A stretch of 9,226 nt of DNA, taken from positions 1 to 9,226 of the forward strand of contig JAOUGR010000069.1 of the NCBI GenBank assembly GCA_029857655.1, written 5' to 3'. Position numbers and translations under genes: made by a program. Under the pieces are notes generated by a model. That model was given only the letters and a program-made list of their open reading frames with translations. It was not told where the DNA came from and made no database searches. The first letter of the stretch is position 1. Each line of letters starts with the position of its first letter. This DNA is from Gammaproteobacteria bacterium. Its GTDB lineage: Bacteria; Pseudomonadota; Gammaproteobacteria; Steroidobacterales; Steroidobacteraceae. Shown here in pieces: positions 1-6,299 of the stretch.

Positions 1-841
1 CGCCGGTTTCCGCCAGGTATCGACTCAGGAACTCATGCGCAAGGTCGTCGCGGTTGCGAGAGACGAGGTCCATGTACAGGAACGCAACGTCGCTTATGAC
101 GTCGATCCAGCGCAGCTCCGGATCGAACTCCAGGCAGTCGAATGGCAGCCACTGCTGGCGCCAGCGGACGATATTGCGCGCATGAAGGTCGCCGTGACAT
201 TCCCGCACCATGCCGGACTGCCGGCGCGAGTTAATCAGTGGCTCCATCCTTGCAAGGGAATCGTGGGTCCATGTCGTCAGCCGCTTGAGCAGTGCGTTTT
301 CAAGCGCGCCCTCCAGGTGGGTGCGCAGCAACGCCAGGTTCGCGAGCATGGCCGCCCGAATTCCCTCAAATGTTCCGAACGGGCCGTCTGGAGCTGCCAC
401 GGCGGCCCGCAGGTGCGAATCCGCCATTTGTCCGGCAAAGGCGTTCAGGTCGTGGGCCGCCACGCTGCTGCGCTCGAGCTGGGCAGCAAGTTCCTGTGAC
501 GGGTCGAATTCACGCATCCGGACCGCAAACTCCAGGGGCTCGCCGTCGCCGCCGACTTTCAATTGTCCGTTTTCGCGGACGATTGGCACGACATCGAGAT
601 AGAGGTCCGGTGCAAACCGGCGATTGAGGCGCAACTCTTCATTGCACAGGAAATGCCGTCGCTCGAGCGTTGAGGCATCGATGAAGGTGTATCGCACCGG
701 CTTCTTGATCTTGTAGGCGAAGGGGCCGGTAAGCACGACCCATGAAACGTGTGTCTCCTTCAGGTCGAGGTGGGCGACCTGGTGTGGGTAGGCCGTGGCG
801 ACCATCAGATCGTCGATCCTGAAGCTGTCCATTCGCGCCAT
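1..841 (-). CDS. COG2187-type aminoglycoside phosphotransferase-like kinase, N-terminal part (cut by window edge)
   Basis: The minus frame is open from about 949 to the left edge, so the gene is partial; 280 residues are visible from the chosen start. The family folds like aminoglycoside/choline kinases, and many members carry a C-terminal P-loop kinase domain, which would lie outside this window. Seen in the sequence: YPHQV near residue 18, the lysine-rich AYKIKKPV at 42-49, NEELRLNRR at 67-75, the Brenner catalytic motif HGDLHARN at 216-223 and a metal-binding segment FDCLEFD at 234-240, followed by a hydrophobic stretch at 247-259. Start choice: ATG at 841 has GGCGG five bases upstream (847-851). 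In-frame ATGs at 853 and 832 are alternatives, and 832 would also give a family-like N-terminus. The gene diverges from the tRNA-Val gene. The true substrate of this family is not established, so a resistance role should not be assumed. Family assignment is confident, function is not. Confidence 0.85.
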   Translation of the reverse strand, partial: MARMDSFRIDDLMVATAYPHQVAHLDLKETHVSWVVLTGPFAYKIKKPVRYTFIDASTLERRHFLCNEELRLNRRFAPDLYLDVVPIVRENGQLKVGGDGEPLEFAVRMREFDPSQELAAQLERSSVAAHDLNAFAGQMADSHLRAAVAAPDGPFGTFEGIRAAMLANLALLRTHLEGALENALLKRLTTWTHDSLARMEPLINSRRQSGMVRECHGDLHARNIVRWRQQWLPFDCLEFDPELRWIDVISDVAFLYMDLVSRNRDDLAHEFLSRYLAETG

Positions 842-976
842 TTTCACCGCCATAAATCCCGTGTATGCAGCTTTGCCTACCAGACCGGACATCACCATTG
901 GCACAACTACGTATGTCCCTGCTGGCACACGTCTGGACCCGAGGCGAGGTCATCCAGTACTATCCGCGGTCTTTCC

Positions 977-1051
977 GGGCGCGTAGCTCAGCGGTAGAGC
1001 ACTACCTTGACATGGTAGGGGTCACAGGTTCGATCCCTGTCGCGCCCACCA
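977..1051 (+). tRNA. tRNA-Val (anticodon GAC)
   Basis: A full cloverleaf can be drawn. The acceptor stem GGGCGCG (977-983) pairs with CGCGCCC (1041-1047). The D stem is GCTC/GAGC (986-989 and 997-1000). The anticodon stem CTACC/GGTAG (1002-1006 and 1014-1018) encloses the loop TTGACAT, with anticodon GAC at 1009-1011. The T stem ACAGG/CCTGT (1024-1028 and 1036-1040) encloses TTCGATC. The discriminator base is A1048 and CCA is encoded at 1049-1051. A possible weak -10 (TACTAT, 958-963) followed by a GC-rich stretch lies just upstream, but no convincing -35 was found. The downstream flank carries no obvious terminator hairpin. Confidence 0.97.
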
Positions 1052-1170
1052 AAAACAATAGCTTACGAGACACCATAGTTTGCGGTACGGCAAAAATACG
1101 GCACACCAAGACGACGTCAGACCAGTGCACTCGGTTCCGCAATGACGCCGCGTTCATCACCTTCATGTGA
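1052..1170. other. tRNA 3' flank with short direct repeats; possible old junction
   Basis: This non-coding stretch between the tRNA and the trehalase remnant begins noticeably AT-richer than its surroundings. It contains TACGGCA twice (1086-1092 and 1097-1103), 11 bases apart start to start, about one helical turn. No gene, terminator or second copy of the tRNA 3' end was recognised. The position directly after a tRNA 3' end and before a truncated gene would fit a scar left by an integrated element or a deletion, but nothing in the segment proves this. Confidence 0.3.
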
Positions 1171-1634
1171 ATGGATTTCCGGATCCGCGAATCGGATCAG
1201 TATCGCGGTCGCTTGCCGCGGCCTTTCCGCTGTTCCTGGAGATCGCGACGCCGGAACAGGCGTAGGCAGTTACCGACAGACTTCACGTGCAGTTCCTGAG
1301 GCCCGGCGGCTGGGTGACGACGCTCGACCGCAGTGCGCAGCAATGGGATGCGCCGATAGGTTGGGCACGGCTGCAATGGGTGGTGTACGTTGGAATGAAC
1401 AATTATGGATTTGCACGCCAAGCGGCCGAAGGCGCGCGACGCTGGTTCGAGAACAATCTCGATGTATACCGGACAACCGGCCGGCTGCTCGAGAAGTATA
1501 ATGTCGAGGAAATCGGTGGGCCGACTGGCGGCGGGGAATATGCGGTCCAGAACGGCTTTGGTTGGACGAACGGGGTACCGCTGCGTTTCCTGAAGGAGCT
1601 TGAAGCCGAACCGGCCAGCGCCGGGCGGACATGA
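1171..1634 (+). pseudogene. GH37 trehalase, decayed C-terminal remnant
   Basis: This is the last part of a family GH37 trehalase, which hydrolyses trehalose to two glucose. Homology is clear from about 1203 (SLAAAFPLF, then IATPEQA), is interrupted by an in-frame TAG at 1263-1265, and resumes with FLRPGGWVTTL, QQWDAPIGW, EKYNVEE and GGGEYAVQNGFGWTNG up to the TGA at 1632-1634. Upstream, MDFRIRESD at 1171-1197 is in another frame but sits at the right distance to be the segment before SLAAAFPLF, suggesting a one-base frameshift around 1195-1208. A full trehalase has about 500 or more residues; some 150 remain. The catalytic acid region is missing. Conserved positions have drifted: the second trehalase signature ends in Arg instead of Pro (GWARLQ for the usual GWAPLQ), and EYPLQDGFGW has become EYAVQNGFGW. 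A 115-residue frame from GTG 1287 exists but could not be an active enzyme. The remnant ends 3 bases before glk, indicating a former trehalase-glucokinase operon. Confidence 0.85.
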
Positions 1635-1637
1635 AAC

Positions 1638-2621
1638 ATGGAAGCCGTGGATACCTGCCTGGTCGCCGACATCGGCGGCACGAAAGCCCGCTTCGCACTC
1701 GTCGATAAGCCGCCCGATTCCGACGGTCTCCCGCAAATACGCGACCACCGCGTGCTGCGCTGCGCCGACTATTCAGGACTCGAAGGTGTCCTTGAGAACT
1801 ATCTAGAGCAGATCGCGCCATTACGCCCGCAGCGAGTTTGTCTGGCGGTCGCGGGGCCGGTCAACGATGACGTCATCAGAATGACGAACCGGCCCTGGCA
1901 ATTCTCGGCCGCTGCGCTGCGCAGCCGCTACGGATTCCACCAGCTCGAGATCATCAACGATGTCGCTGCGCTCGCCTACGGCACGGTGTTCGCGCCGCCG
2001 GACGCGATCCGGACCATCAAATCCGGCGCCGTGCCCGGTCGGCGCGCGCGTGTCGCAGTGGCCATCGGCACCGGATTGGGTGTCGCAGTACTGCTGCCGG
2101 AGGGATCCGGCTGGAAGCCGATCCCCGGTGAAGGCGGACATGCGGGCCTCGCGCCGGTGACCGCACTGGAAAGGGAACTTCACCGACGCCTGGGCTCCGA
2201 GCGCGAGCATGTATCCTGGGAGACCGTATTATCCGGCGCGGGGCTCGTTCGCCTGCATCGCCTGCTCGCTGAAATCGAAGGCCACGCGGTCGCGACTAAC
2301 AAAGAAGCGGGAATCATCGAGCAATGCCGCGCCGGAGATGCCGCGGCGATGAAAACGCTTTCCCAGTTCTCCAAGCTTCTGGGCGGGTTCACTGGCGACG
2401 CGGTGCTGGCCGCCAACGCCCTTTCAGGCGCATTCCTTGGCGGCGGCCTGCTGCTCGCGTTCGATCCGTTCATCGACTACGAGAGCCTGATCGCAAGATT
2501 CCGGCTCAAGGGCCCGATGTCGGAGGCCGTGCGGGAGGTGCCGATCTTCAGCCTCGACTCCGAGCATTGGCTGCTGATCGGCGCCGCGGCCTGGCTAGAT
2601 GCGGTCGCGCAGGCTGCCTAG
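1638..2621 (+). CDS. glk: Glucokinase (bacterial Glk family)
   Basis: ATP-dependent cytoplasmic glucokinase that makes glucose 6-phosphate; 327 residues, the usual length for the E. coli Glk family (not ROK). Seen: the phosphate-binding ADIGGTKARFAL at 10-21, AVAGPV at 70-75, MTNRPW at 82-87, the catalytic Asp108 in EIINDVAALA, GTGLGV at 144-149, the sugar-binding PGEGGH at 163-168 (Glu165, His168), Glu195 in SWETVLSGAG, and FLGGG at 266-270. All residues expected from the E. coli enzyme (Asn99, Asp100, Glu157, His160, Glu187) have counterparts, so it looks intact. The ATG at 1638 lies 3 bases after the stop of the trehalase remnant. The upstream GGGCGG (1623-1628) is only a weak ribosome site, so the gene may once have relied on translational coupling to the trehalase. 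With the trehalase broken, it would now serve glucose from other sources. It ends 20 bases before a strong hairpin. Confidence 0.95.
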   Translation: MEAVDTCLVADIGGTKARFALVDKPPDSDGLPQIRDHRVLRCADYSGLEGVLENYLEQIAPLRPQRVCLAVAGPVNDDVIRMTNRPWQFSAAALRSRYGFHQLEIINDVAALAYGTVFAPPDAIRTIKSGAVPGRRARVAVAIGTGLGVAVLLPEGSGWKPIPGEGGHAGLAPVTALERELHRRLGSEREHVSWETVLSGAGLVRLHRLLAEIEGHAVATNKEAGIIEQCRAGDAAAMKTLSQFSKLLGGFTGDAVLAANALSGAFLGGGLLLAFDPFIDYESLIARFRLKGPMSEAVREVPIFSLDSEHWLLIGAAAWLDAVAQAA

Positions 2622-2641
2622 CGTCGTCGTGCATCTGCGCT

Positions 2642-2668
2642 AAAGGCCCCGGTGAGGGGCCTTTCGTT
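2642..2668. terminator. Intrinsic terminator between convergent units
   Basis: AAAGGCCCC (2642-2650) pairs perfectly over 9 bp with GGGGCCTTT (2656-2664) around the loop GGTGA. The A/T arms put a short T run on the 3' side on both strands, so the hairpin could stop glk on the plus strand and act as a distal stop for the minus-strand operon. It starts 20 bases after the glk stop codon. No long U tract follows. Confidence 0.8.
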
Positions 2669-2690
2669 AAAGGCGGCGGTCGGCACCAAA

Positions 2691-2771
2691 TCAGGCGTCG
2701 AAGGCCAGCTGCCGCTCGCACCGCCGGTGCCAGCCGTCCTCAAGCGGCTGGCAGGCGTTGCAGCGGTCCAT
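2691..2771 (-). CDS. Possible 26-residue cysteine-containing peptide (uncertain)
   Basis: This short frame starts at ATG 2771 and ends at TGA 2691, lying 42 bases after the kinase gene and before the shared hairpin. It is therefore positioned as a possible last gene of the minus operon. It contains CNAC at residues 4-7 and a third Cys in HRRCER, plus several charged residues. The same frame reads up from the kinase stop codon without another stop and shows one more Cys (YLCGG) before the ATG. Upstream GGCGGCGAG is a poor ribosome site. I do not recognise a family. It may equally be chance coding, and the 9-bp inverted repeat at 2728-2753 lies inside it. Confidence 0.2.
   Translation of the reverse strand: MDRCNACQPLEDGWHRRCERQLAFDA
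2728..2753. repeat. Inverted repeat downstream of the PfkB kinase gene
   Basis: TGCCAGCCG (2728-2736) is the perfect reverse complement of CGGCTGGCA (2745-2753), with an 8-base loop. No T run follows on either strand, so it is not a typical terminator. It could fold at the 3' end of the operon transcript, protecting it from 3' exonucleases, or be incidental. Confidence 0.35.
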
Positions 2772-2813
2772 CTCGCCGCCGCAGAGGTACAGGGTGTCGG
2801 CGCGTGCGGACTG

Positions 2814-3743
2814 TTACGAGGCCCGCGTCACGCTCACGCCGTCGAGAATCACCCGCACGACTTCCTGGGTGGGCGGAGACGCGCCGGCGGTCAGGCACGC
2901 TGCCGTGCCTGCGGCCACCGCCCCCGCGAGGTGCGTTTCGGGCGCACTTTCCGGAGCCTGAATCCGGCCGGCGACGAGCGCGGCGATGCTCGCATCGCCG
3001 GCACCGATCGTGTCGACGGCCGCGATGGAGGGAGGTCGGGCCTGCCAGTGTCCGGCCGGTGTGAGCAACTGCGCTCCCTGGGCGCCCTCCGTGTACAGCC
3101 ACCATGCCTGGGGATTCCGGGCACGCACTTGCTGCAGGGCCTGCAGGGGATCTACGGCGCGCATCAGGCCGATCAGGTCGTCGTCCGACACTTTGATGAC
3201 GCTGGCCAGGCGACACATTCGCTCGAACGTGGCCTGATACTGTTCATCCATCACGTTCCGGACGTTCGGATCGTAGCTGATGGCCACGCCGAGCGTGTGC
3301 AACTCCGTGGCCAGCGCAACGAGGCGCTGGGCAAGTGGCTCCCTCGCAAGGCTGATCCCGCCGAAGTGCACCCAGGCCACCGCCTCCTCCCATCCGGAAG
3401 GCAACGCGCGCGCGTCGAAGTACAGGTCGGCGCTGTCGTCGCCGACAAAGAAGTATTGTGGCGGGCGGCTCTGCACCACGACAGCCAGCAACGGCGAGCG
3501 ATCGACGCGCTGCAGGAAGCGCAGGTCGAGCGCGGCTGCCTTGCTCGCGCGCCATAGCGCGTCGCCAAACCAACAGCAGCTGATCGCGCCGGCGAAAGCG
3601 CTGTCAACGCCCTGCGCGGCTACGGCACGCGCGACGTTCCAGCTCGAGCCGCCGACCTTGCTGATCCAGCGATTGCCTGTGGTGCGGACCAGGTCGGTCA
3701 GCGCCTCGCCGACGGCGACGAAATGCGGCAGATTGACAGTCAC
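2814..3743 (-). CDS. PfkB-family sugar kinase, probable fructokinase
   Basis: ATP-dependent cytoplasmic kinase of the PfkB/ribokinase superfamily; 309 residues, normal for fructokinases. Seen: VGEALTDLV at 11-19, the glycine-rich sugar-site signature VGGSSWNVARA at 30-40, YFFVGDDSAD near 97-106 (substrate lid), SYDPNVR at 156-162, KVSDDDL at 184-190 (fructokinases usually show KxSDEEL-like motifs), and the anion-hole/catalytic motif DTIGAGDAS at 244-252 with the base Asp250. The final Ser replaces the Phe more often found there. The gene starts with GTG at 3743, four bases after the stop of the AGE isomerase gene, with AAGGA eight bases upstream, so translation is probably coupled. Downstream of a mannose isomerase-like enzyme the natural reaction is fructose to fructose 6-phosphate. 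2-keto-3-deoxygluconate, another hexose or even glycerate cannot be excluded from sequence alone. Confidence 0.85.
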   Translation of the reverse strand: MTVNLPHFVAVGEALTDLVRTTGNRWISKVGGSSWNVARAVAAQGVDSAFAGAISCCWFGDALWRASKAAALDLRFLQRVDRSPLLAVVVQSRPPQYFFVGDDSADLYFDARALPSGWEEAVAWVHFGGISLAREPLAQRLVALATELHTLGVAISYDPNVRNVMDEQYQATFERMCRLASVIKVSDDDLIGLMRAVDPLQALQQVRARNPQAWWLYTEGAQGAQLLTPAGHWQARPPSIAAVDTIGAGDASIAALVAGRIQAPESAPETHLAGAVAAGTAACLTAGASPPTQEVVRVILDGVSVTRAS

Positions 3744-3747
3744 ACCC

Positions 3748-4962
3748 TCAGTCCTTCAGCGTCGCCAGGATTTCATAGCATGCACCGGTCGTGTGATAGT
3801 CCACCTTTCCGGCCGGACTCTTTACGTCTGACGTGCTGACGTTCTCGCGCGTCAGGAGCCGGAACCAGGCGCCGTGTTCGTGATCGATCCAGTGGCGCCA
3901 GCAGTACGCCCACAGACGGTCGTACCAATCCCAGTACTTCCGCTGGGCAGTCCGATGACCCAGTACCGCAGCAGCGGCCAGGCTTTCGCACTGCACCCAG
4001 TGGTACTTTCGGTCGTCACAGATGCTGAAGTCCGGAGCGAATCCGTAGTACAGGCCGCCATGCACGTCATCCCAGGCGCGTTGCAGTGCCACGCTGAACA
4101 GCGCCTCGGCGCGTGATAGCAACCACGGTAGTGGTCGGTGCCGCTCGAGGCGCAGCAGCAGACGGGCCCATTGTGTAAAGTGCCCCGGTTGATAGCCCCA
4201 GGGCCTGAAAATGTTTGTCGTGACGTGGCGGTTGTACTCCCAGTCGATCGACCAGTCGCTCCGGTAGTGCTCCCAGATCATGACTCCGTCGGCGAGCGCA
4301 GCCTGGCGCCGCGTGATGCCCGTGGCAATAAGTTCCGCGCGGTCCAGGAACCGGGATTCCCCGGTGGCCTCGAATGCCGCCAAGCAACCCTCGGTGGCGT
4401 GCATGTTGGCGTTTTGGCCACGGTAGGGCTTGAGCTGCCAGTCGGGCGTCGCCTCATCCGCGTACAGGCCGTGCTGCGACTCCCAGAATCGCGTCTCCAT
4501 TAGCGCGAACGTCTCGTGCAGCCAGGACCTGGCCTCGGACAGCCCGGCAAGCAGGGCATGCGCGTAGGCAAGCAGCACGAACGCCAGTCCGTAGCAATGA
4601 TTCGTCGCGTCGACGATCTCCGCGCGCGAGTTCTCCCAGTGCAGCTGCCAGGCGTAGCTTCCGGTATCGGGATTGCGATGCGCACGACGCAGGAAATCCG
4701 CTGCGCACCGCATGTTGTCCTGGTAGGCGGGCGTATCCGGAAAGTGCCGCGTGGCCATGGCCCACAGGAAAACGTAGCGTGCGCTGCTCACCAGGTGCCT
4801 GGTATGGGCGTCGAGGACGGCGCCATCGTCCCTGAAGAAGTGAAAGAAACCACCGGCGGGATCGATCGAACGCGGGTGATAGAAGGACAGCGTGTGACGC
4901 ACATGATCCAGGATCGCCCGGCGGCGATGAAAATCGGGCGCAGCAGGGATCACACGAAGCAT
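3748..4962 (-). CDS. AGE-family sugar epimerase/isomerase, probable D-mannose isomerase
   Basis: 404-residue member of the N-acylglucosamine 2-epimerase (AGE) family, an (alpha/alpha)6-barrel that includes GlcNAc epimerases, cellobiose 2-epimerases, D-mannose isomerases and YihS. FFHFFRDDG at 39-47 and TRHLVSSARYVF at 54-65 are typical of the mannose isomerase/YihS branch. Candidate active-site residues: Arg55, His188 in NMHATEGCLAA, His261 in QPGHFTQWARLLL, Glu326 in WVQCESLAAAA, and His390 in VDYHTTGACYE. Where most relatives have Glu three positions after the PGH histidine, this protein has Gln264. No signal peptide is visible, so it should be cytoplasmic. It begins at ATG 4962, 43 bases after the GH63-like gene, without a clear ribosome site, and is followed after 4 bases by the kinase. 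In this context mannose to fructose is the likely reaction; mannose to glucose epimerisation, which would feed glk, is the main alternative. Confidence 0.88.
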   Translation of the reverse strand: MLRVIPAAPDFHRRRAILDHVRHTLSFYHPRSIDPAGGFFHFFRDDGAVLDAHTRHLVSSARYVFLWAMATRHFPDTPAYQDNMRCAADFLRRAHRNPDTGSYAWQLHWENSRAEIVDATNHCYGLAFVLLAYAHALLAGLSEARSWLHETFALMETRFWESQHGLYADEATPDWQLKPYRGQNANMHATEGCLAAFEATGESRFLDRAELIATGITRRQAALADGVMIWEHYRSDWSIDWEYNRHVTTNIFRPWGYQPGHFTQWARLLLRLERHRPLPWLLSRAEALFSVALQRAWDDVHGGLYYGFAPDFSICDDRKYHWVQCESLAAAAVLGHRTAQRKYWDWYDRLWAYCWRHWIDHEHGAWFRLLTRENVSTSDVKSPAGKVDYHTTGACYEILATLKD

Positions 4963-5005
4963 AGGTCCAGCAGGAAGTTTCGCGATGACCCGCCGGTCTT
5001 GTCGG

Positions 5006-6295
5006 TCACGTCGATGCGGTCGTCAGGTCATTCAGCCACATTGCGGCGGTCCACGAGAACTGGTCGCCACCGCAGCCTTGGCCGGTCTCCGGCGAGAAGT
5101 ACTCCCAGAACCCGCTACGTTCGACCAGGGCGCGGGAATCACCGCGGATACGGCTCGCCAGTGCCGTCTCGCCCGCTTCATCCAGCCCTCGCGCGATCAA
5201 CGCGTTCACGACCAGCCAGACCGGGCCGCGCCAGTAACGCACGGGGTCGTAGCTGCGGCTGCCCGGTGCCAGGCTGGGCACCAGGTAGGGCACGCTGTCG
5301 GCCAGCGCGGCGAGTCGCTCGAGCAGGCGCGCGCGCTGCGCCGGACTGCCGATGCCGGCAAAGAACCCCAGAAACGATGCGGAAGTGACCAGTGCGGCGG
5401 GGCGCCCGTCGACCAGGTCGCGCGAGCAATGCACACCCAGATCCTCGTTCCACAGCCAGTCACAGCCTCGCTGGGACAGCGCGATGCGTGCCCGGAGTTC
5501 CTGCACGACCGGCTGGTCATCCAGCGCGCTGGCCAGCGCCAGGAGATCGCGGTTGGCGCGAATCATGATCATCGTCATGCCGACGTCCACAACCCGGAAG
5601 GGGCTTTCGGCTGCGACCCGCGCTGGGTCCCAGCCGCGCGCGCGGCCGAACTCGATCAGCGCCACGTAACGTTCGTATTCCGCCTGCGTCGGTCGGAACG
5701 CGATATCGACATGGCTAGTGTCCCGGCGCTGAAAGGGCCTGACATCACGCGCGCTCACGCGCGCCAGAGCGGCGTCCCATTCGGCGCTGTTGTCGCGCCC
5801 CGTTTCCCAGTTGTGGACCACCATCACCAGGCCGTTCTGCAGCGGATCGCGGTAGCGATGGAACCAGCGGTGCGAGGCCAGCAGCTTCGGGTAGAGCGCC
5901 CGCATACGTGAATGGGTGGGATCCGCGCCGTCCCGCTGCCAAAGCTCGCGCACGACGGTTGCCGCGACAGGCGGTTGCGTGATACCGCTGCTGCGCGGGC
6001 GTGTGCCGCTTGCCCAGCCGTCGGGTCCCGGAAAATACCCTTCGTCATCCCTGTGGAAGAGGATATGCGGGATCATCCCGTCCGCCCACTGGCCGGACAA
6101 CAATGTCTCCAGTTCCTGCCAGGCCCGATCCATGTCGAAAGTCGCGAAGCCCAACGCGACGAAGGCCGAGTCCCAGTTCCACTGGAATGGGTACAGCCCC
6201 GGTCGCGGGACCGTGTAGCCGCCGCGGTCATTGCGACGAAGGATGTCCCGTGCGGTGTCATCCAGGAGCCTGTGCGCGTGCGGCATGGAAGTCAT
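5006..6295 (-). CDS. GH63-like glycosidase (mannosylglycerate/glucosylglycerate hydrolase type)
   Basis: (alpha/alpha)6-barrel hydrolase of about 429 residues, the size of the bacterial mannosylglycerate and glucosylglycerate hydrolases of clan GH63 and far shorter than eukaryotic GH63 glucosidases. Numbering from ATG 6295: LYPFQWNWDSAFVALGFA at 34-51 (the hallmark of this subgroup), DGMIPHILFH at 72-81, ITQPPV at 105-110, the segment HNWETGRDNSAEWD at 161-174 with Asp168 the likely general acid, YWRGPVW at 354-360, and GFWEYFSPETG followed by GGDQFSWTAA near 395-418, with Glu398 a candidate base. No signal peptide, so it acts on imported substrate in the cytoplasm. Start: ATG 6295 is preceded by GGGGA at seven bases and lies 4 bases after the symporter stop; a TTG at 6313 would overlap that gene by 14 bases, and ATG 6286 is also in frame. 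Expected products are mannose (or glucose) plus an aglycone such as glycerate. Family is firm, substrate is inferred. Confidence 0.87.
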   Translation of the reverse strand: MTSMPHAHRLLDDTARDILRRNDRGGYTVPRPGLYPFQWNWDSAFVALGFATFDMDRAWQELETLLSGQWADGMIPHILFHRDDEGYFPGPDGWASGTRPRSSGITQPPVAATVVRELWQRDGADPTHSRMRALYPKLLASHRWFHRYRDPLQNGLVMVVHNWETGRDNSAEWDAALARVSARDVRPFQRRDTSHVDIAFRPTQAEYERYVALIEFGRARGWDPARVAAESPFRVVDVGMTMIMIRANRDLLALASALDDQPVVQELRARIALSQRGCDWLWNEDLGVHCSRDLVDGRPAALVTSASFLGFFAGIGSPAQRARLLERLAALADSVPYLVPSLAPGSRSYDPVRYWRGPVWLVVNALIARGLDEAGETALASRIRGDSRALVERSGFWEYFSPETGQGCGGDQFSWTAAMWLNDLTTAST

Positions 6296-6299
6296 GGCG

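Noticed and set aside
35..627. Several plus-strand frames near the left edge
   Set aside because: The minus strand encodes a continuous kinase with catalytic motifs across the same bases.
1287..1634. A functional 115-residue protein from GTG 1287
   Set aside because: It is only the tail of a GH37 trehalase; same-frame homology continues upstream past a TAG and the catalytic acid region is absent.
1197..1821. Two minus-strand frames of 183 codons over the trehalase remnant and the glk start
   Set aside because: Arg-rich shadows; the plus strand shows clear trehalase and glucokinase homology.
2652..3557. 301-codon plus-strand frame opposite the PfkB kinase
   Set aside because: It begins inside the terminator hairpin, has no recognisable domain, and mirrors the kinase.
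4985..5911. 308-codon plus-strand frame opposite the GH63-like gene
   Set aside because: Low-complexity, Arg/Ala/Gln-rich translation with no motif; the minus strand carries a recognisable enzyme throughout.
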